A DNA stretch of 64,000 bases, taken from assembly GCA_047602125.1 (NCBI GenBank), contig JASGIB010000001.1, forward strand, positions 1,922,001-1,986,000. Reading direction: 5' to 3'. The stretch comes from Pseudoluteimonas sp047602125. GTDB lineage: Bacteria; Pseudomonadota; Gammaproteobacteria; Xanthomonadales; Xanthomonadaceae. Shown here one piece after another: positions 28,407 to 37,225 of this stretch. Below the pieces are notes generated by a model. It had not been told where the DNA came from. It was given only the letters and a program-made list of their open reading frames with translations, and ran no database searches. A program made the translations under genes and the position numbers. Numbering within the stretch: position 1 is the stretch's first letter; each line of letters begins with the position of its first letter.

Positions 28407-30923
28407 TCAGAAGATGTCGAACGATTCCTCGTCCGGCGTCGCGTTTTCATCCGACTGGTCGTAATCGACCACGCTTTCCATGCGCTCGAGGTCCTCGGCC
28501 TTCACGTATTCGATGACTCCGCCGCTGCCGGCGGGCAACAAACGGCCGCCGGCGCTGACCGCCACCTTGACCATGCCGTCGGGCGGGTCGTTGGCGGCGA
28601 TCGGCTGGTCCTTGAGCGCGGTGCGCATGTAGTCGATCCAGATCGGCAACGCGGCCTTGCCGCCGTATTCGCGGTAACCCAGCGACTTGAAGTCGTCGCG
28701 GCCGACCCAGACCGTGGTGACGTACGGCCCGCCCAGCCCCGAGAACCAGGCGTCGCGGTGGTCGTTGGTGGAACCTGTCTTGCCGGCGACGTCCTCGCGA
28801 CCGAGCACCTTCGCCGCGGTGCCGGTGCCGCGCTGGACCACGTCGCGCATCATCGACACGATCTGGTAGGCGACGCGCGGATCGATCGCGCGCGGCGCGA
28901 GCACGCCATCGGCGGGCAATGCCGCCTTCGCTTCCGGGGCGGCGGATGCGGGGGCCGCGGCGCCGGCCTGCGGTTTCGCGGTCGCCGGCTTCGGCGCCGA
29001 ACCGCCGGGGCCGAGGTTGAAGCCGTCGACCACGTTGGACACCGGCACCGGCGTCGTGCCGGCTTGCGCGGCGACCGCGCAACTGCGGCAGGCGGTCGGT
29101 GGTTTCTCCTGGAACACCACCTTGCCGTCGCGGTCGCGGACGGTGTCGATGAACCACGGGGTGACGCGGAAGCCGCCGTTCGCGAATACCGCGTAGCCGC
29201 CGGCGACGGTGATCGGCGCCAGCGACGCGGTGCCCAGCGACATCGACAGGTTGGGCGGCAGCGAGGATTCGTCGATGCCGAAATGGCTGATGTACTTGCG
29301 TGCGTAATCCACGCCGATCGCATCGAGCAGGCGCACGGACACGAGGTTGCGCGATTGCACGAGCGCCTCGCGCAGCCGCATCGGGCCGGCGAAGTTGCCG
29401 CTGTCGTTCTGCGGACGCCACATGTGGCCGCGGCGGTCCTTGAACACCACCGGCGCGTCGAGCACGATCGAGGCGGGGTTGAAACCGCGTTCGAACGCCG
29501 CCGCGTACACGAACGGCTTGAAGCTCGAACCCGGCTGGCGCCGCGCCTGGGTGGCGCGGTTGAACTTGTTCCCGGCGAAGCTGTAACCGCCGACCAGCGC
29601 CCGCAGCGCGCCGTTGTCGGCGTCGAGCGAGACCAGCGCGGCCTGTGCCTTCGGGATTTCGTCGAGTTGATAACCGGTTGGTGCCGAACCGGGCGCCGCA
29701 TCGGCCGCGAACATCGGGCGCAAGCGCACCAGGTCGCCGCGCGCCACTAGCGAGGCCGGGCTTTTCCCGGTCCAGCGCGCGCCATCGGCGCCGACGCTCG
29801 CGGTGCTGCCGTCGGCCAATGCGGCCTCGATGCCGCCGTCGGCGCTGCGCAACACCACCGCCGGCAGCAGTCCGCCTTCGGCCGGCACCGCGCGGATGCG
29901 CGCCGCGGCTTCGGCCGGGCCGTCCGCGTCGGCGAGTTCGAAATGCTGTTCCGGCTTGTCCCAGCCATGCCGGTGGTCGTAGGTGGACAGGCCATCGCGC
30001 ACCGCCTTGTCGGCCGCCGCCTGCAACACGGGGTCGATGGTGGTGGTGACGTGGTAACCCTTGGTCAGCACGTCGCCGCCGAAGCGCGCGAGCATTTCGC
30101 GCCGGACCATTTCCGCCACGTACGGCGCGTAGACCTCGGGCTTGCGTTCGTGCGGGCTGGCGTGCATCGGGACCCTTTCGGCCGCCTGCGCTTCCGACTG
30201 CGGGATGAAGCCGAGGTCGACCATGCGCCCGAGCGCGTAGTCGCGGCGTTCGCGCGCTCGCTCGGGGTTGCTGATCGGATTGCCGCTGGAAGGGAATTTC
30301 GGGATCGATGCGAGCGAGGCGATTTCGTCCAGGCTCAACTGCGCCAGCGGCTTGCCGTAGTAGAACTCGGCGGCCGCGGCCACGCCGTAGGCGCGGTTGC
30401 CGAAGAAGCTCTTGTTGAGGTAGAGCTCGAGGATCTCGTCCTTCGACAGCACCCGCTCCATCTTCATCGCCAGCAGCATCTCGGCGAACTTGCGGGTATA
30501 GCTGTATTGCGAGCTCAGGAAGAACTGGCGCGCGACCTGCTGGGTGATGGTGGAACCGCCCGGCACGCGCTTGTCGCTGGTAGTGGCGAGCAGCCAGACC
30601 GCGCGCGCCACGCCTTTGTAGTCGACGCCATGGTGCTGGTAGAAGCGGTTGTCCTCGACCGCGATGAAGGCCTGCTTGACCCGTTCCGGCACATCGGCGA
30701 TGCGGACCGGATAGCGCCGCGTCTCGCCGTAGATGGCCATCAGCCGGCCGTCGCGGGCATAGACGTACATCGGCTCCTGCAGCTCGACGTGGCGCAGGGT
30801 CGCCACGTCCGGCAGGCGCGACGAAACCATGTAGTAGAGGGTGCCGGCGGCGATCAGGCCCAGGACGGCCAGCCCGAGGGCACCCAGCAAGGCCCAGCGG
30901 AACAGGCGGCGAAAACGGGGCAT
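28407..30923 (-). CDS. mrcA: Penicillin-binding protein 1A (bifunctional transglycosylase/transpeptidase)
   Basis: An 838-residue class A PBP that polymerises and crosslinks peptidoglycan in the periplasm. There is a cytoplasmic basic tail and one membrane helix (about 8-32). The GT51 domain has EDNRFYQHHGVDYKGVARA and GGSTITQQ. An OB-like insert follows (SADGGIEAALADGSTASVGADG). The transpeptidase has S-x-x-K in PGSSFKPFVY, SxN in QSRN and KTG in AGKTGSTND. A proline/alanine-rich linker (about 660-700) precedes the KTG segment. ATG 30923 is preferred because it starts directly before the membrane anchor. It is divergent from pilM, the standard ponA-pilM arrangement. Confidence 0.96.
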   Translation of the reverse strand: MPRFRRLFRWALLGALGLAVLGLIAAGTLYYMVSSRLPDVATLRHVELQEPMYVYARDGRLMAIYGETRRYPVRIADVPERVKQAFIAVEDNRFYQHHGVDYKGVARAVWLLATTSDKRVPGGSTITQQVARQFFLSSQYSYTRKFAEMLLAMKMERVLSKDEILELYLNKSFFGNRAYGVAAAAEFYYGKPLAQLSLDEIASLASIPKFPSSGNPISNPERARERRDYALGRMVDLGFIPQSEAQAAERVPMHASPHERKPEVYAPYVAEMVRREMLARFGGDVLTKGYHVTTTIDPVLQAAADKAVRDGLSTYDHRHGWDKPEQHFELADADGPAEAAARIRAVPAEGGLLPAVVLRSADGGIEAALADGSTASVGADGARWTGKSPASLVARGDLVRLRPMFAADAAPGSAPTGYQLDEIPKAQAALVSLDADNGALRALVGGYSFAGNKFNRATQARRQPGSSFKPFVYAAAFERGFNPASIVLDAPVVFKDRRGHMWRPQNDSGNFAGPMRLREALVQSRNLVSVRLLDAIGVDYARKYISHFGIDESSLPPNLSMSLGTASLAPITVAGGYAVFANGGFRVTPWFIDTVRDRDGKVVFQEKPPTACRSCAVAAQAGTTPVPVSNVVDGFNLGPGGSAPKPATAKPQAGAAAPASAAPEAKAALPADGVLAPRAIDPRVAYQIVSMMRDVVQRGTGTAAKVLGREDVAGKTGSTNDHRDAWFSGLGGPYVTTVWVGRDDFKSLGYREYGGKAALPIWIDYMRTALKDQPIAANDPPDGMVKVAVSAGGRLLPAGSGGVIEYVKAEDLERMESVVDYDQSDENATPDEESFDIF

Positions 30924-30955
30924 TGGTGCTCGGATTGCGGGGAACGAGGTCGGGC

Positions 30956-30961
30956 AGTATA
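30956..30961 (-). promoter_or_regulatory. -10 element for mrcA
   Basis: TATACT on the minus strand, 33 bp before the mrcA ATG. The matching -35 position (GGATCG near 30979-30984) is weak. Confidence 0.45.
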
Positions 30962-31042
30962 GAGTCTCGCCATGGGAGCGATCCGGAGGGAAGGCCGGTC
31001 GTACCCGTAGGCCGCGTTGGCCTGAACGAGGGGATACGAGGA

Positions 31043-31089
31043 GGTCTGGCACCGGGGGGATTGCCAGACCGTGAAAAGTCCGTTATTTA
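31043..31089 (+). promoter_or_regulatory. pilM promoter overlapped by a 9-bp inverted repeat
   Basis: TTGCCA (31061-31066) and TATTTA (31084-31089), 17 bp apart, form a good sigma-70 promoter with a start near 31097. GGTCTGGCA (31043-31051) and TGCCAGACC (31062-31070) are a perfect inverted repeat with a 10-bp centre. The right arm covers the -35, and the dyad centre lies near -40. This geometry suits a dimeric regulator of the pilMNOPQ operon. Confidence 0.6.
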
Positions 31090-31139
31090 ATGCAACGGGG
31101 CACGTTGTGCGCGTAAGCGCCCGTGAGAAGGGGAGAATT

Positions 31140-32198
31140 GTGGGACTGATCACGAAAAGCCAGCCGGCCTTGGTGGGCGTCGACATCAGCTCGACGGCGG
31201 TCAAGCTCCTCCAGCTGTCCCGTAACGGGGACCGCTACCGGGTCGAGCATTACGCCGTGGAGCCGCTGCCGCCGAACGCGGTGGTCGAAAAGAACATCGT
31301 CGAAGTCGAGGCGGTCGGTGATGCCATCCGCCGTGCCGTGGCGCGTTCCGGCAGCAAGGCCAAGTTCGCGGCCGCGGCCGTCGCCGGTTCCGCGGTGATC
31401 ACCAAGGTGATCCCGATGCCCGCCGAACTGGACGACGACGAACTCGAATCCCAGGTCGAGCTGGAGGCGGTGAATTACATCCCGTATCCGATCGAGGAAG
31501 TGAACCTCGATTACGAGGTGCTTGGCCCGATGCCGGGCAATGCCGAGATGGCGCAGATCCTGCTGGCCGCGTCGCGCTCGGAGAACGTCGAGACCCGCTC
31601 TTCGGCGCTGGAACTCGGTGGCCTCAGCGCCAGGGTCATGGACGTCGAGGCCTTTGCCATCGAAAACGCATTCGCCCTGGTCGCCGATACCCTGCGCGTG
31701 CCGCGCGACGGCATCGTTGCGCTGGTCGACATCGGCGCGACGATGACGACGCTGAACATCCTGCGCAACGGCCGCAGCCTCTACAACCGCGAGCAGGTGT
31801 TCGGCGGCAAGCAATTGACCGACGAGGTCATGCGTCGCTATGGCCTGAGCTACGAAGAAGCGGGCCTGGCCAAGCGCCAGGGCGGCCTCCCCGAAAGCTA
31901 CGAAATCGAGGTGCTTGAGCCGTTCAAGGAAGCGCTGGTCCAGCAGGTCAGCCGCCTGCTGCAGTTCTTCTACGCCGGCAGCGAATTCAACCGTGTGGAC
32001 CAGGTGGTGCTGGCCGGCGGCTGCGCATCGATCCCGGGCATCGCCGACATGGTCGAGGAACAACTCGGCGTTCCCACCGTCGTCGCGAATCCGCTGGCGC
32101 AGATGTCGCTGGGCCCACGGGTCCAGGCGCACGCGCTGGCCCAGGACGCCCCGGCCCTGATGATCGCCTGCGGGCTCGCGCTGAGGAGCTTCGACTGA
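31140..32198 (+). CDS. pilM: Type IV pilus inner-membrane platform protein PilM
   Basis: A 352-residue actin-like cytoplasmic protein that binds the N-terminus of PilN. The start is GTG 31140 with AAGGGGAG just upstream; the sequence then reads VGVDISSTAVKLLQL, the nucleotide-phosphate loop. Further signatures are ELDDDELESQVELEAVNYIPYPIEEVNLDY, ALVDIGATMTTLNIL (second phosphate loop) and VFGGKQLTDEV. It ends VLAGGCASIPGIADMVEEQLGVP, the adenosine region. Its stop shares a base with the pilN start (TGATG). Confidence 0.96.
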   Translation: MGLITKSQPALVGVDISSTAVKLLQLSRNGDRYRVEHYAVEPLPPNAVVEKNIVEVEAVGDAIRRAVARSGSKAKFAAAAVAGSAVITKVIPMPAELDDDELESQVELEAVNYIPYPIEEVNLDYEVLGPMPGNAEMAQILLAASRSENVETRSSALELGGLSARVMDVEAFAIENAFALVADTLRVPRDGIVALVDIGATMTTLNILRNGRSLYNREQVFGGKQLTDEVMRRYGLSYEEAGLAKRQGGLPESYEIEVLEPFKEALVQQVSRLLQFFYAGSEFNRVDQVVLAGGCASIPGIADMVEEQLGVPTVVANPLAQMSLGPRVQAHALAQDAPALMIACGLALRSFD

Positions 32199-32917
32199 TG
32201 GCACGGATCAATCTCCTCCCGTGGCGCGCGGAGCGCCGCAAGCAGCGGCAGAAGGAATTCACGGCCATGCTCGGCGCCACGGCGCTCGGTGCGGTCCTGC
32301 TGTCGTTCCTGATCGTCAACTACTACAGCCGCCAAATCGATGGGGAGAACACCCGCATCGGCTACGTCAAGGACCAGATCGCCCAGGTCGACCAGCAGAT
32401 CAAGGAGATCGAGGATCTCGACAAGAAGAAGGCGAAGCTGCTGGCGCGTAAGGAAGTGATCGAGCAGTTGCAGGCGAACCGTTCGCAGATGGTGCACCTG
32501 TTCGATTCGCTGGTGCGCACCATCCCGGATGGCGTGGTGCTGACCTCGCTCAAGCAGGAAGGCGACAAGCTCACGCTCGAAGGGCGTTCGCAATCGAACG
32601 CGCGCGTGTCCACCTACATGCGCAACCTGGAGGGAGCGGGCTGGATGACCAAGCCAGAGCTCTCGATCATCCAGGCGCAGGATGGGGGCGATCCCGGCTT
32701 GCCGTATACGTTCAACCTGACGGTGACGCTCGCCAATCCGAATGCGCCCAAGGATAGCGACGGCGATGGCGTGCCCGACCAGCCCGCCGCGACGACTCCC
32801 GCCGCAGCCCCGGACGTGACCGCCAATGCCGCACCCGTGCCTGCGTCGACGGCGCCGGCCGTTGCCCCGGCTCCGGCCACGAATGCCGCGCCCGCCGAGG
32901 GAGGAGCCGCGCCGTGA
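32198..32917 (+). CDS. pilN: Type IV pilus alignment protein PilN
   Basis: A 239-residue bitopic protein. The cytoplasmic N-terminus MARINLLPWRAERRKQRQKEF is the conserved PilM-binding peptide. A membrane helix follows (about 26-45), then a periplasmic coiled coil and a ferredoxin-like domain. The C-terminus is an unusual Ala/Pro/Thr-rich tail (about 185-239) with DSDGDGVPDQP, resembling a calcium-binding DxDxDG loop. The overlap with pilO is GTGA. Confidence 0.94.
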   Translation: MARINLLPWRAERRKQRQKEFTAMLGATALGAVLLSFLIVNYYSRQIDGENTRIGYVKDQIAQVDQQIKEIEDLDKKKAKLLARKEVIEQLQANRSQMVHLFDSLVRTIPDGVVLTSLKQEGDKLTLEGRSQSNARVSTYMRNLEGAGWMTKPELSIIQAQDGGDPGLPYTFNLTVTLANPNAPKDSDGDGVPDQPAATTPAAAPDVTANAAPVPASTAPAVAPAPATNAAPAEGGAAP

Positions 32918-33600
32918 AGAAGAAAATGTCGATCCGCGACCTCGACTTCAATAACACCGGTGCGTGGCCGCGCGAGTTCAAGATCGGGTTCTGCGTATTG
33001 GTCGCATTGCTGATCATCGGCTTCGTCTGGTGGTACTGGGTGACGGACAAGCGCGACGAACTGGCTGGCCTTGAAGCACAGGAAACCAGCCTGCGCGCCG
33101 AGTTCGAGACCAAGCAGGGCCGCGCCGCGAACCTGGAGCCGCTCAAGCAGCAGCTCGCGCAGATGGAACAGCAGTTGCAGCAGATGCTGCGGCAATTGCC
33201 GAGCAAGACCGAAATGCCCGACCTGATCGTCGACATCTCGCAGACCGCGCTCGCGACCGGCTTGCAGAACAAGCTGTTCCAGCCGGGGGCGGAGACGCCG
33301 AAAGAGTTCTACGCCGAGAAACCGATCCAACTGCGCCTCGTGGGCACCTACCACCAGTTCGGCGCCTTCGTCAGCGGCGTGGCTTCGCTGCCTCGCGTGG
33401 TGATCCTGACCATGCACGACATCGCCTTGAAACCGGTGAATGGAGCCGGCGGGATCAGGCCCAACGCTGCGCTGGAACTGGCGGGCACGGTGAAGACCTA
33501 CCGCTACCTGGATGAGGACGAGACCAAGGCGCAGGAAGGTTCCACTCCATCCGGTGGCGGCGCTCCGGCGACCTCACCCGCGCCGCAGGGAGGGATCTGA
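32914..33600 (+). CDS. pilO: Type IV pilus alignment protein PilO
   Basis: A 228-residue partner of PilN. GTG start overlapping the pilN stop (GTGA). The cytoplasmic segment SIRDLDFNNTGAWPREFKIGFC is followed by one membrane helix (about 24-45), a coiled coil (about 48-100) and a ferredoxin-like periplasmic domain (KLFQPGAETPKEFYAEKPIQLRLVGTYHQFGAFVSGVASLPRVV in family order). It forms the inner-membrane alignment complex with PilM, PilN and PilP. Confidence 0.94.
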   Translation: MKKKMSIRDLDFNNTGAWPREFKIGFCVLVALLIIGFVWWYWVTDKRDELAGLEAQETSLRAEFETKQGRAANLEPLKQQLAQMEQQLQQMLRQLPSKTEMPDLIVDISQTALATGLQNKLFQPGAETPKEFYAEKPIQLRLVGTYHQFGAFVSGVASLPRVVILTMHDIALKPVNGAGGIRPNAALELAGTVKTYRYLDEDETKAQEGSTPSGGGAPATSPAPQGGI

Positions 33601-33601
33601 C

Positions 33602-34135
33602 ATGCGCGACATGTTCATGCGCATTTCGACGATTGCCTTCGCCGCACTCGCGCTCGCGGGTTGCTCGCGCGGCATCACGAGTACTCCCGGTGATGCCCCC
33701 AATCTCGAAAAATGGGTGGCGGACGTAAAGGCGCGGCCTGCGCCACCGCTTGATCCGCTTCCGGTGATGCAGCAGTTCGAAACCTTCGAATACGCCGCGC
33801 AGGGCTTGCGCGATCCATTCAGCAATGCCTTCTCGGACGAGAGCGGCGGCAGTGGTCCGCGCCCGGATCCGAATCGACCGAGGCAGGCGCTCGAGCAATT
33901 CCCGCTCGACAGCCTGGACATGGTCGGCACCATCGGACGCGGCCCGGGCATCATCGGGTTGGTGATGGCGCCGGACAAAGTCACTTACCGCGTCCGTCCC
34001 GGTGCTTACATGGGACAGAACGATGGCCGCATCACCGCGGTTTACGAAGACCGGATCGAACTCGTCGAACTGGTGCCGGACGGGGCAGGGGGATGGCTGG
34101 AACGCCCTGCATCCGTGGCACTCGAAGATCAATGA
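33602..34135 (+). CDS. pilP: Type IV pilus lipoprotein PilP
   Basis: A 177-residue inner-membrane lipoprotein linking PilN/PilO to the secretin. The lipobox is ALAGC with Cys at about residue 22. The unstructured linker contains FETFEYAAQGLRDPFSNAF, and the C-terminal beta domain is LDSLDMVGTIGRGPGIIGLVMAPDKVTYRVRPGAYMGQNDGRI, all typical. It starts one base after the pilO stop and leaves 15 bp before pilQ. Confidence 0.95.
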   Translation: MRDMFMRISTIAFAALALAGCSRGITSTPGDAPNLEKWVADVKARPAPPLDPLPVMQQFETFEYAAQGLRDPFSNAFSDESGGSGPRPDPNRPRQALEQFPLDSLDMVGTIGRGPGIIGLVMAPDKVTYRVRPGAYMGQNDGRITAVYEDRIELVELVPDGAGGWLERPASVALEDQ

Positions 34136-34150
34136 CTGGGGGTTAGCACG

Positions 34151-36049
34151 ATGACCGTTACCAACGTCCAACGCCTGCGGCCTGCCGCGCGTCCCCTGCC
34201 GATGAGGGTCGGCCTTGCCGGCCTCGCGATCGGCTTGTGCGCGGCCTTCGGCGCATACGCCACGCCCGCATCGACTCCCCAGCCGACCAGTGCAGTGGCG
34301 GTCGATCCGGCCAAGACCCTGCCGTCGACGGTGTCGGTCTCCAGCATCGACTTCAAGCGCGGCGATGGCGGCGCGGGCCGGCTGATCCTGCATTTCAGCG
34401 GCGACGGCGCGGCGCCCGACCTGCGCACCCAAGGCAGTTCGGTATTGGTCGACATCGGCAACGCGCAGCTACCTGCGAACCTGCAGAAGCCGCTCGACGT
34501 TACCGATTTCGCCACCCCGGTACAGCGCATCGACGCCGCCCAGACCGGCCACGGTGCGCAATTGCAGCTGAGCACGAGCGGTCAGTTCGAATCACTGGCC
34601 TACCAGACCGGCCGCGACTACATCGTCGAAATCGTGCCGCGCGCCGCGACCACGGGCGCCAACCGTGCCGTCGGAGCCGTTTCCACTGCGGTGGCTTCGG
34701 GCGCGCAGGCCTCGGGATATGGGTCGCCGCATTACAGCGGTCGTCCGGTCACGTTCAATTTCCAGGACGTGCCGGTACGCACCGTGTTGCAGCTGATCGC
34801 CGAGGAATCGAACCTCAACATCGTCGCCGCCGACACGGTGCAGGGCAACGTGACCCTGCGCTTGGTCAACGTGCCATGGGATCAGGCGCTGGATCTGGTA
34901 TTGCAGGCCAAGGGCCTCGACAAGCGCCAAAGCGGCAACGTCGTATGGGTGGCGCCGCAGCCCGAGATCGCCAAGTACGAACAGGACAAGGCGGCAGCGC
35001 GCATCAATCTCGAAAACAGCGCCGAAATGGTCACGGAGTACGTTCCGATCAGTTACGGCAATGCCGAGGACATCGCCAAGCTGCTAACCGACGACGCGAA
35101 GACCGGCAACAGCGGCGGCGGGAGCGGCAATAACGCACAGCGCGGCTTCCTGTCGCCCCGCGGCAGCATCAGCTTCGATCGCCGCACCAATACCCTGCTC
35201 GTGATCGACATCCCGCAGCGCGTGGCCGCGATCCGCGACCTGGTGAACAAGCTCGACAAGCCGGTCGACCAGGTGGTGATCGAGGCGCGCATCGTGATCG
35301 CGAACGAAAGCTTCGCACGCGAGCTTGGCGCCAAGTTCGGCATCAGCGGCACGACCCGTACCACTCCGAACGGTGGCCCTTGCACCACGAATTGCATTGG
35401 ATTCGGCAGCAAGTCCGTGGGCAGCGGGGCGCTGCCGACCGGAGGTCTCAACGTCAGCCTGCCGTCCACGCTCGCCGGAGCGGGTTCGCTGGCGCTGTCC
35501 ATCCTCAATGCTGGCTATGCGCTGGACCTGGAACTGTCCGCGCTGCAGAACGAGGGCCGCGGCGAGATCATCTCCAACCCGCGCATCGTCACCAGCAACC
35601 AGAAGGAAGCCTTGATCCGCCAGGGCGACCAGATCGGCTACATCACCGTCACCGGCGGCACCAACGCCAACGTGCCGCAGGTGCAATTCAAGGACGTGGT
35701 GCTGCAGCTCAAGGTCACCCCGACCATCACCAACGACGGTCGCATCTTCCTCAACATGGACCTGTTGAAGGACGATCTGTCGGGTTACGTCAAGACCGGC
35801 GTCGGCGACGTACCGCAGATCGCGACGCGCGAAGTGACGACCGCAGTGCTGGTGGAAGACGGCCAGACGGTGGTCGTGGGCGGCGTGTACGAGTTCAAGG
35901 ACCAGAATTCGATGTCGAAGGTGCCGTTCCTCGGCGACATCCCGATCCTCGGCAACCTGTTCAAGAACCGCAACCACACCAAGAGCAAGGCCGAGTTGCT
36001 GGTGTTCGTGACGCCGAAGGTAATCCGCGTCGCGCAGCGCCCGAACTGA
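34151..36049 (+). CDS. pilQ: Type IV pilus secretin PilQ
   Basis: A 632-residue outer-membrane secretin. It has an N-terminal signal, one AMIN domain (about 55-160), an STN-type N0 domain (FNFQDVPVRTVLQLIAEESNLNIVAAD near residue 200) and an N1 domain. The C-terminal secretin pore includes QVVIEARIVIANESFARELGAKFG, then VEDGQTVVVGGVYE and VPFLGDIPILGNLFKNRN. It is somewhat shorter than the 700-plus residues of species with two AMIN domains. It is the last gene of the operon and is followed by a terminator hairpin. Confidence 0.96.
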   Translation: MTVTNVQRLRPAARPLPMRVGLAGLAIGLCAAFGAYATPASTPQPTSAVAVDPAKTLPSTVSVSSIDFKRGDGGAGRLILHFSGDGAAPDLRTQGSSVLVDIGNAQLPANLQKPLDVTDFATPVQRIDAAQTGHGAQLQLSTSGQFESLAYQTGRDYIVEIVPRAATTGANRAVGAVSTAVASGAQASGYGSPHYSGRPVTFNFQDVPVRTVLQLIAEESNLNIVAADTVQGNVTLRLVNVPWDQALDLVLQAKGLDKRQSGNVVWVAPQPEIAKYEQDKAAARINLENSAEMVTEYVPISYGNAEDIAKLLTDDAKTGNSGGGSGNNAQRGFLSPRGSISFDRRTNTLLVIDIPQRVAAIRDLVNKLDKPVDQVVIEARIVIANESFARELGAKFGISGTTRTTPNGGPCTTNCIGFGSKSVGSGALPTGGLNVSLPSTLAGAGSLALSILNAGYALDLELSALQNEGRGEIISNPRIVTSNQKEALIRQGDQIGYITVTGGTNANVPQVQFKDVVLQLKVTPTITNDGRIFLNMDLLKDDLSGYVKTGVGDVPQIATREVTTAVLVEDGQTVVVGGVYEFKDQNSMSKVPFLGDIPILGNLFKNRNHTKSKAELLVFVTPKVIRVAQRPN

Positions 36050-36071
36050 GGTCGCCAAACGCATCGAACGC

Positions 36072-36100
36072 GACGGGCCGGAAACGGCCCGTTGTCGTTT
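36072..36100 (+). terminator. Hairpin terminator after pilQ
   Basis: ACGGGCCG-GAAA-CGGCCCGT (36073-36092) is a perfect 8-bp stem with a GNRA loop, followed by TGTCGTTT. It ends about 45 bp after the pilQ stop. The rest of the spacer to moxR (36101-36223) shows no clear promoter. Confidence 0.75.
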
Positions 36101-36223
36101 CCGTAGTCCCGTTCTGGCCATCGCGCATGAACCCGGACTGATGGCACTGGAACCACTGCGGCGGTCACGGGTCAAACTGGGCCCCGGCGCGCTTCGACGC
36201 CGTTCCCGGATTGCGACCTGCGC

Positions 36224-37216
36224 ATGGACAGTCCCAGCCCCGAAACCTCCCGCCTGCACGATGCCTTCCGCGCACTTAGCGATGGGCTGTCGGCGGAAAT
36301 CGTCGGCCAGTCCGCGCTGGTCGAGCGCCTGCTGATCGCGCTGCTGGCCGATGGCCACCTGCTGGTGGAAGGTGCGCCGGGGCTGGCCAAGACCACGGCG
36401 ATCCGCGCGCTTGCCGCCCGGCTCGAGGCCGACTTCGCCCGCGTGCAGTTCACCCCCGACCTGTTGCCGGCCGATCTCACCGGCACCGAGGTCTGGCGCC
36501 CGCAGGAAGGCCGTTTTGAATTCCAGCCCGGCCCGATCTTCCATCCGGTGCTGCTCGCCGACGAGATCAACCGCGCGCCGGCCAAGGTGCAGTCGGCGTT
36601 GCTGGAGGCGATGGGCGAACGCCAGGTCACGGTCGGGCGCCACACCTATCCGCTTCCACCGCTGTTCCTGGTGATGGCGACGCAGAACCCGATCGAGCAG
36701 GAAGGCACGTTCCCGCTGCCCGAGGCGCAACTCGACCGCTTCCTGATGTACGTGCGCATCGGCTATCCGGAAGCCGAGACCGAAACCGAAATCCTGCGCC
36801 TCGCCCGCGAGCGTGCGCGCGATGCGATGCAGGCGGAGAAGCCGAAACCGCAACGCCTGCCGTTGGCCGATGTGTTCGCTGCGCGGCAGGCGGTGCTGGA
36901 CCTGCACGTCGCCCCGGCGCTCGAACGATACCTGGTCGAACTCGTGCTCGCATCGCGCACGCCCGCGCGCTACGACAAGCAACTGGCCGATCGCATCGCC
37001 TGGGGCGCGAGCCCGCGCGGTTCGATCGCCTTGGAGCGTTGCGCCCGCGCCCGCGCCTGGCTTGCCGGCCGCGATTTCGTCACCCCCGACGACGTGCGCG
37101 CGGTCGCCCCGGACGTGCTCCGTCATCGCGTGCTGCCGAGCTACGAAGCCACCGCCGAGGGCTGGGATGGCGAGAAACTCGTGGCCGAACTGCTGCGGCA
37201 GGTGCCGCTGCCCTGA
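36224..37216 (+). CDS. MoxR-family AAA+ ATPase
   Basis: A 330-residue AAA+ protein of the MoxR/RavA branch. Walker A is GAPGLAKTT (about 47-55), Walker B is VLLADEINRAP (about 107-117) with AKVQSALLEAMGER after it, sensor 1 is LVMATQNPIEQEGTFPLPEAQLDRF, and the C-terminal lid is SPRGSIALERCARARAWL. MoxR proteins act as chaperones for the VWA proteins encoded beside them. It is the first gene of a six-gene Bat-type operon. Confidence 0.95.
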   Translation: MDSPSPETSRLHDAFRALSDGLSAEIVGQSALVERLLIALLADGHLLVEGAPGLAKTTAIRALAARLEADFARVQFTPDLLPADLTGTEVWRPQEGRFEFQPGPIFHPVLLADEINRAPAKVQSALLEAMGERQVTVGRHTYPLPPLFLVMATQNPIEQEGTFPLPEAQLDRFLMYVRIGYPEAETETEILRLARERARDAMQAEKPKPQRLPLADVFAARQAVLDLHVAPALERYLVELVLASRTPARYDKQLADRIAWGASPRGSIALERCARARAWLAGRDFVTPDDVRAVAPDVLRHRVLPSYEATAEGWDGEKLVAELLRQVPLP

Positions 37217-37225
37217 GTCGTGACG

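Noticed and set aside
31048..31065. Sigma-54 promoter upstream of pilM (TGGCAC...TTGC)
   Set aside because: The GG and GC elements are separated by 13 bases instead of the required 10; the sequence is better explained as the arms of an inverted repeat over a sigma-70 promoter.
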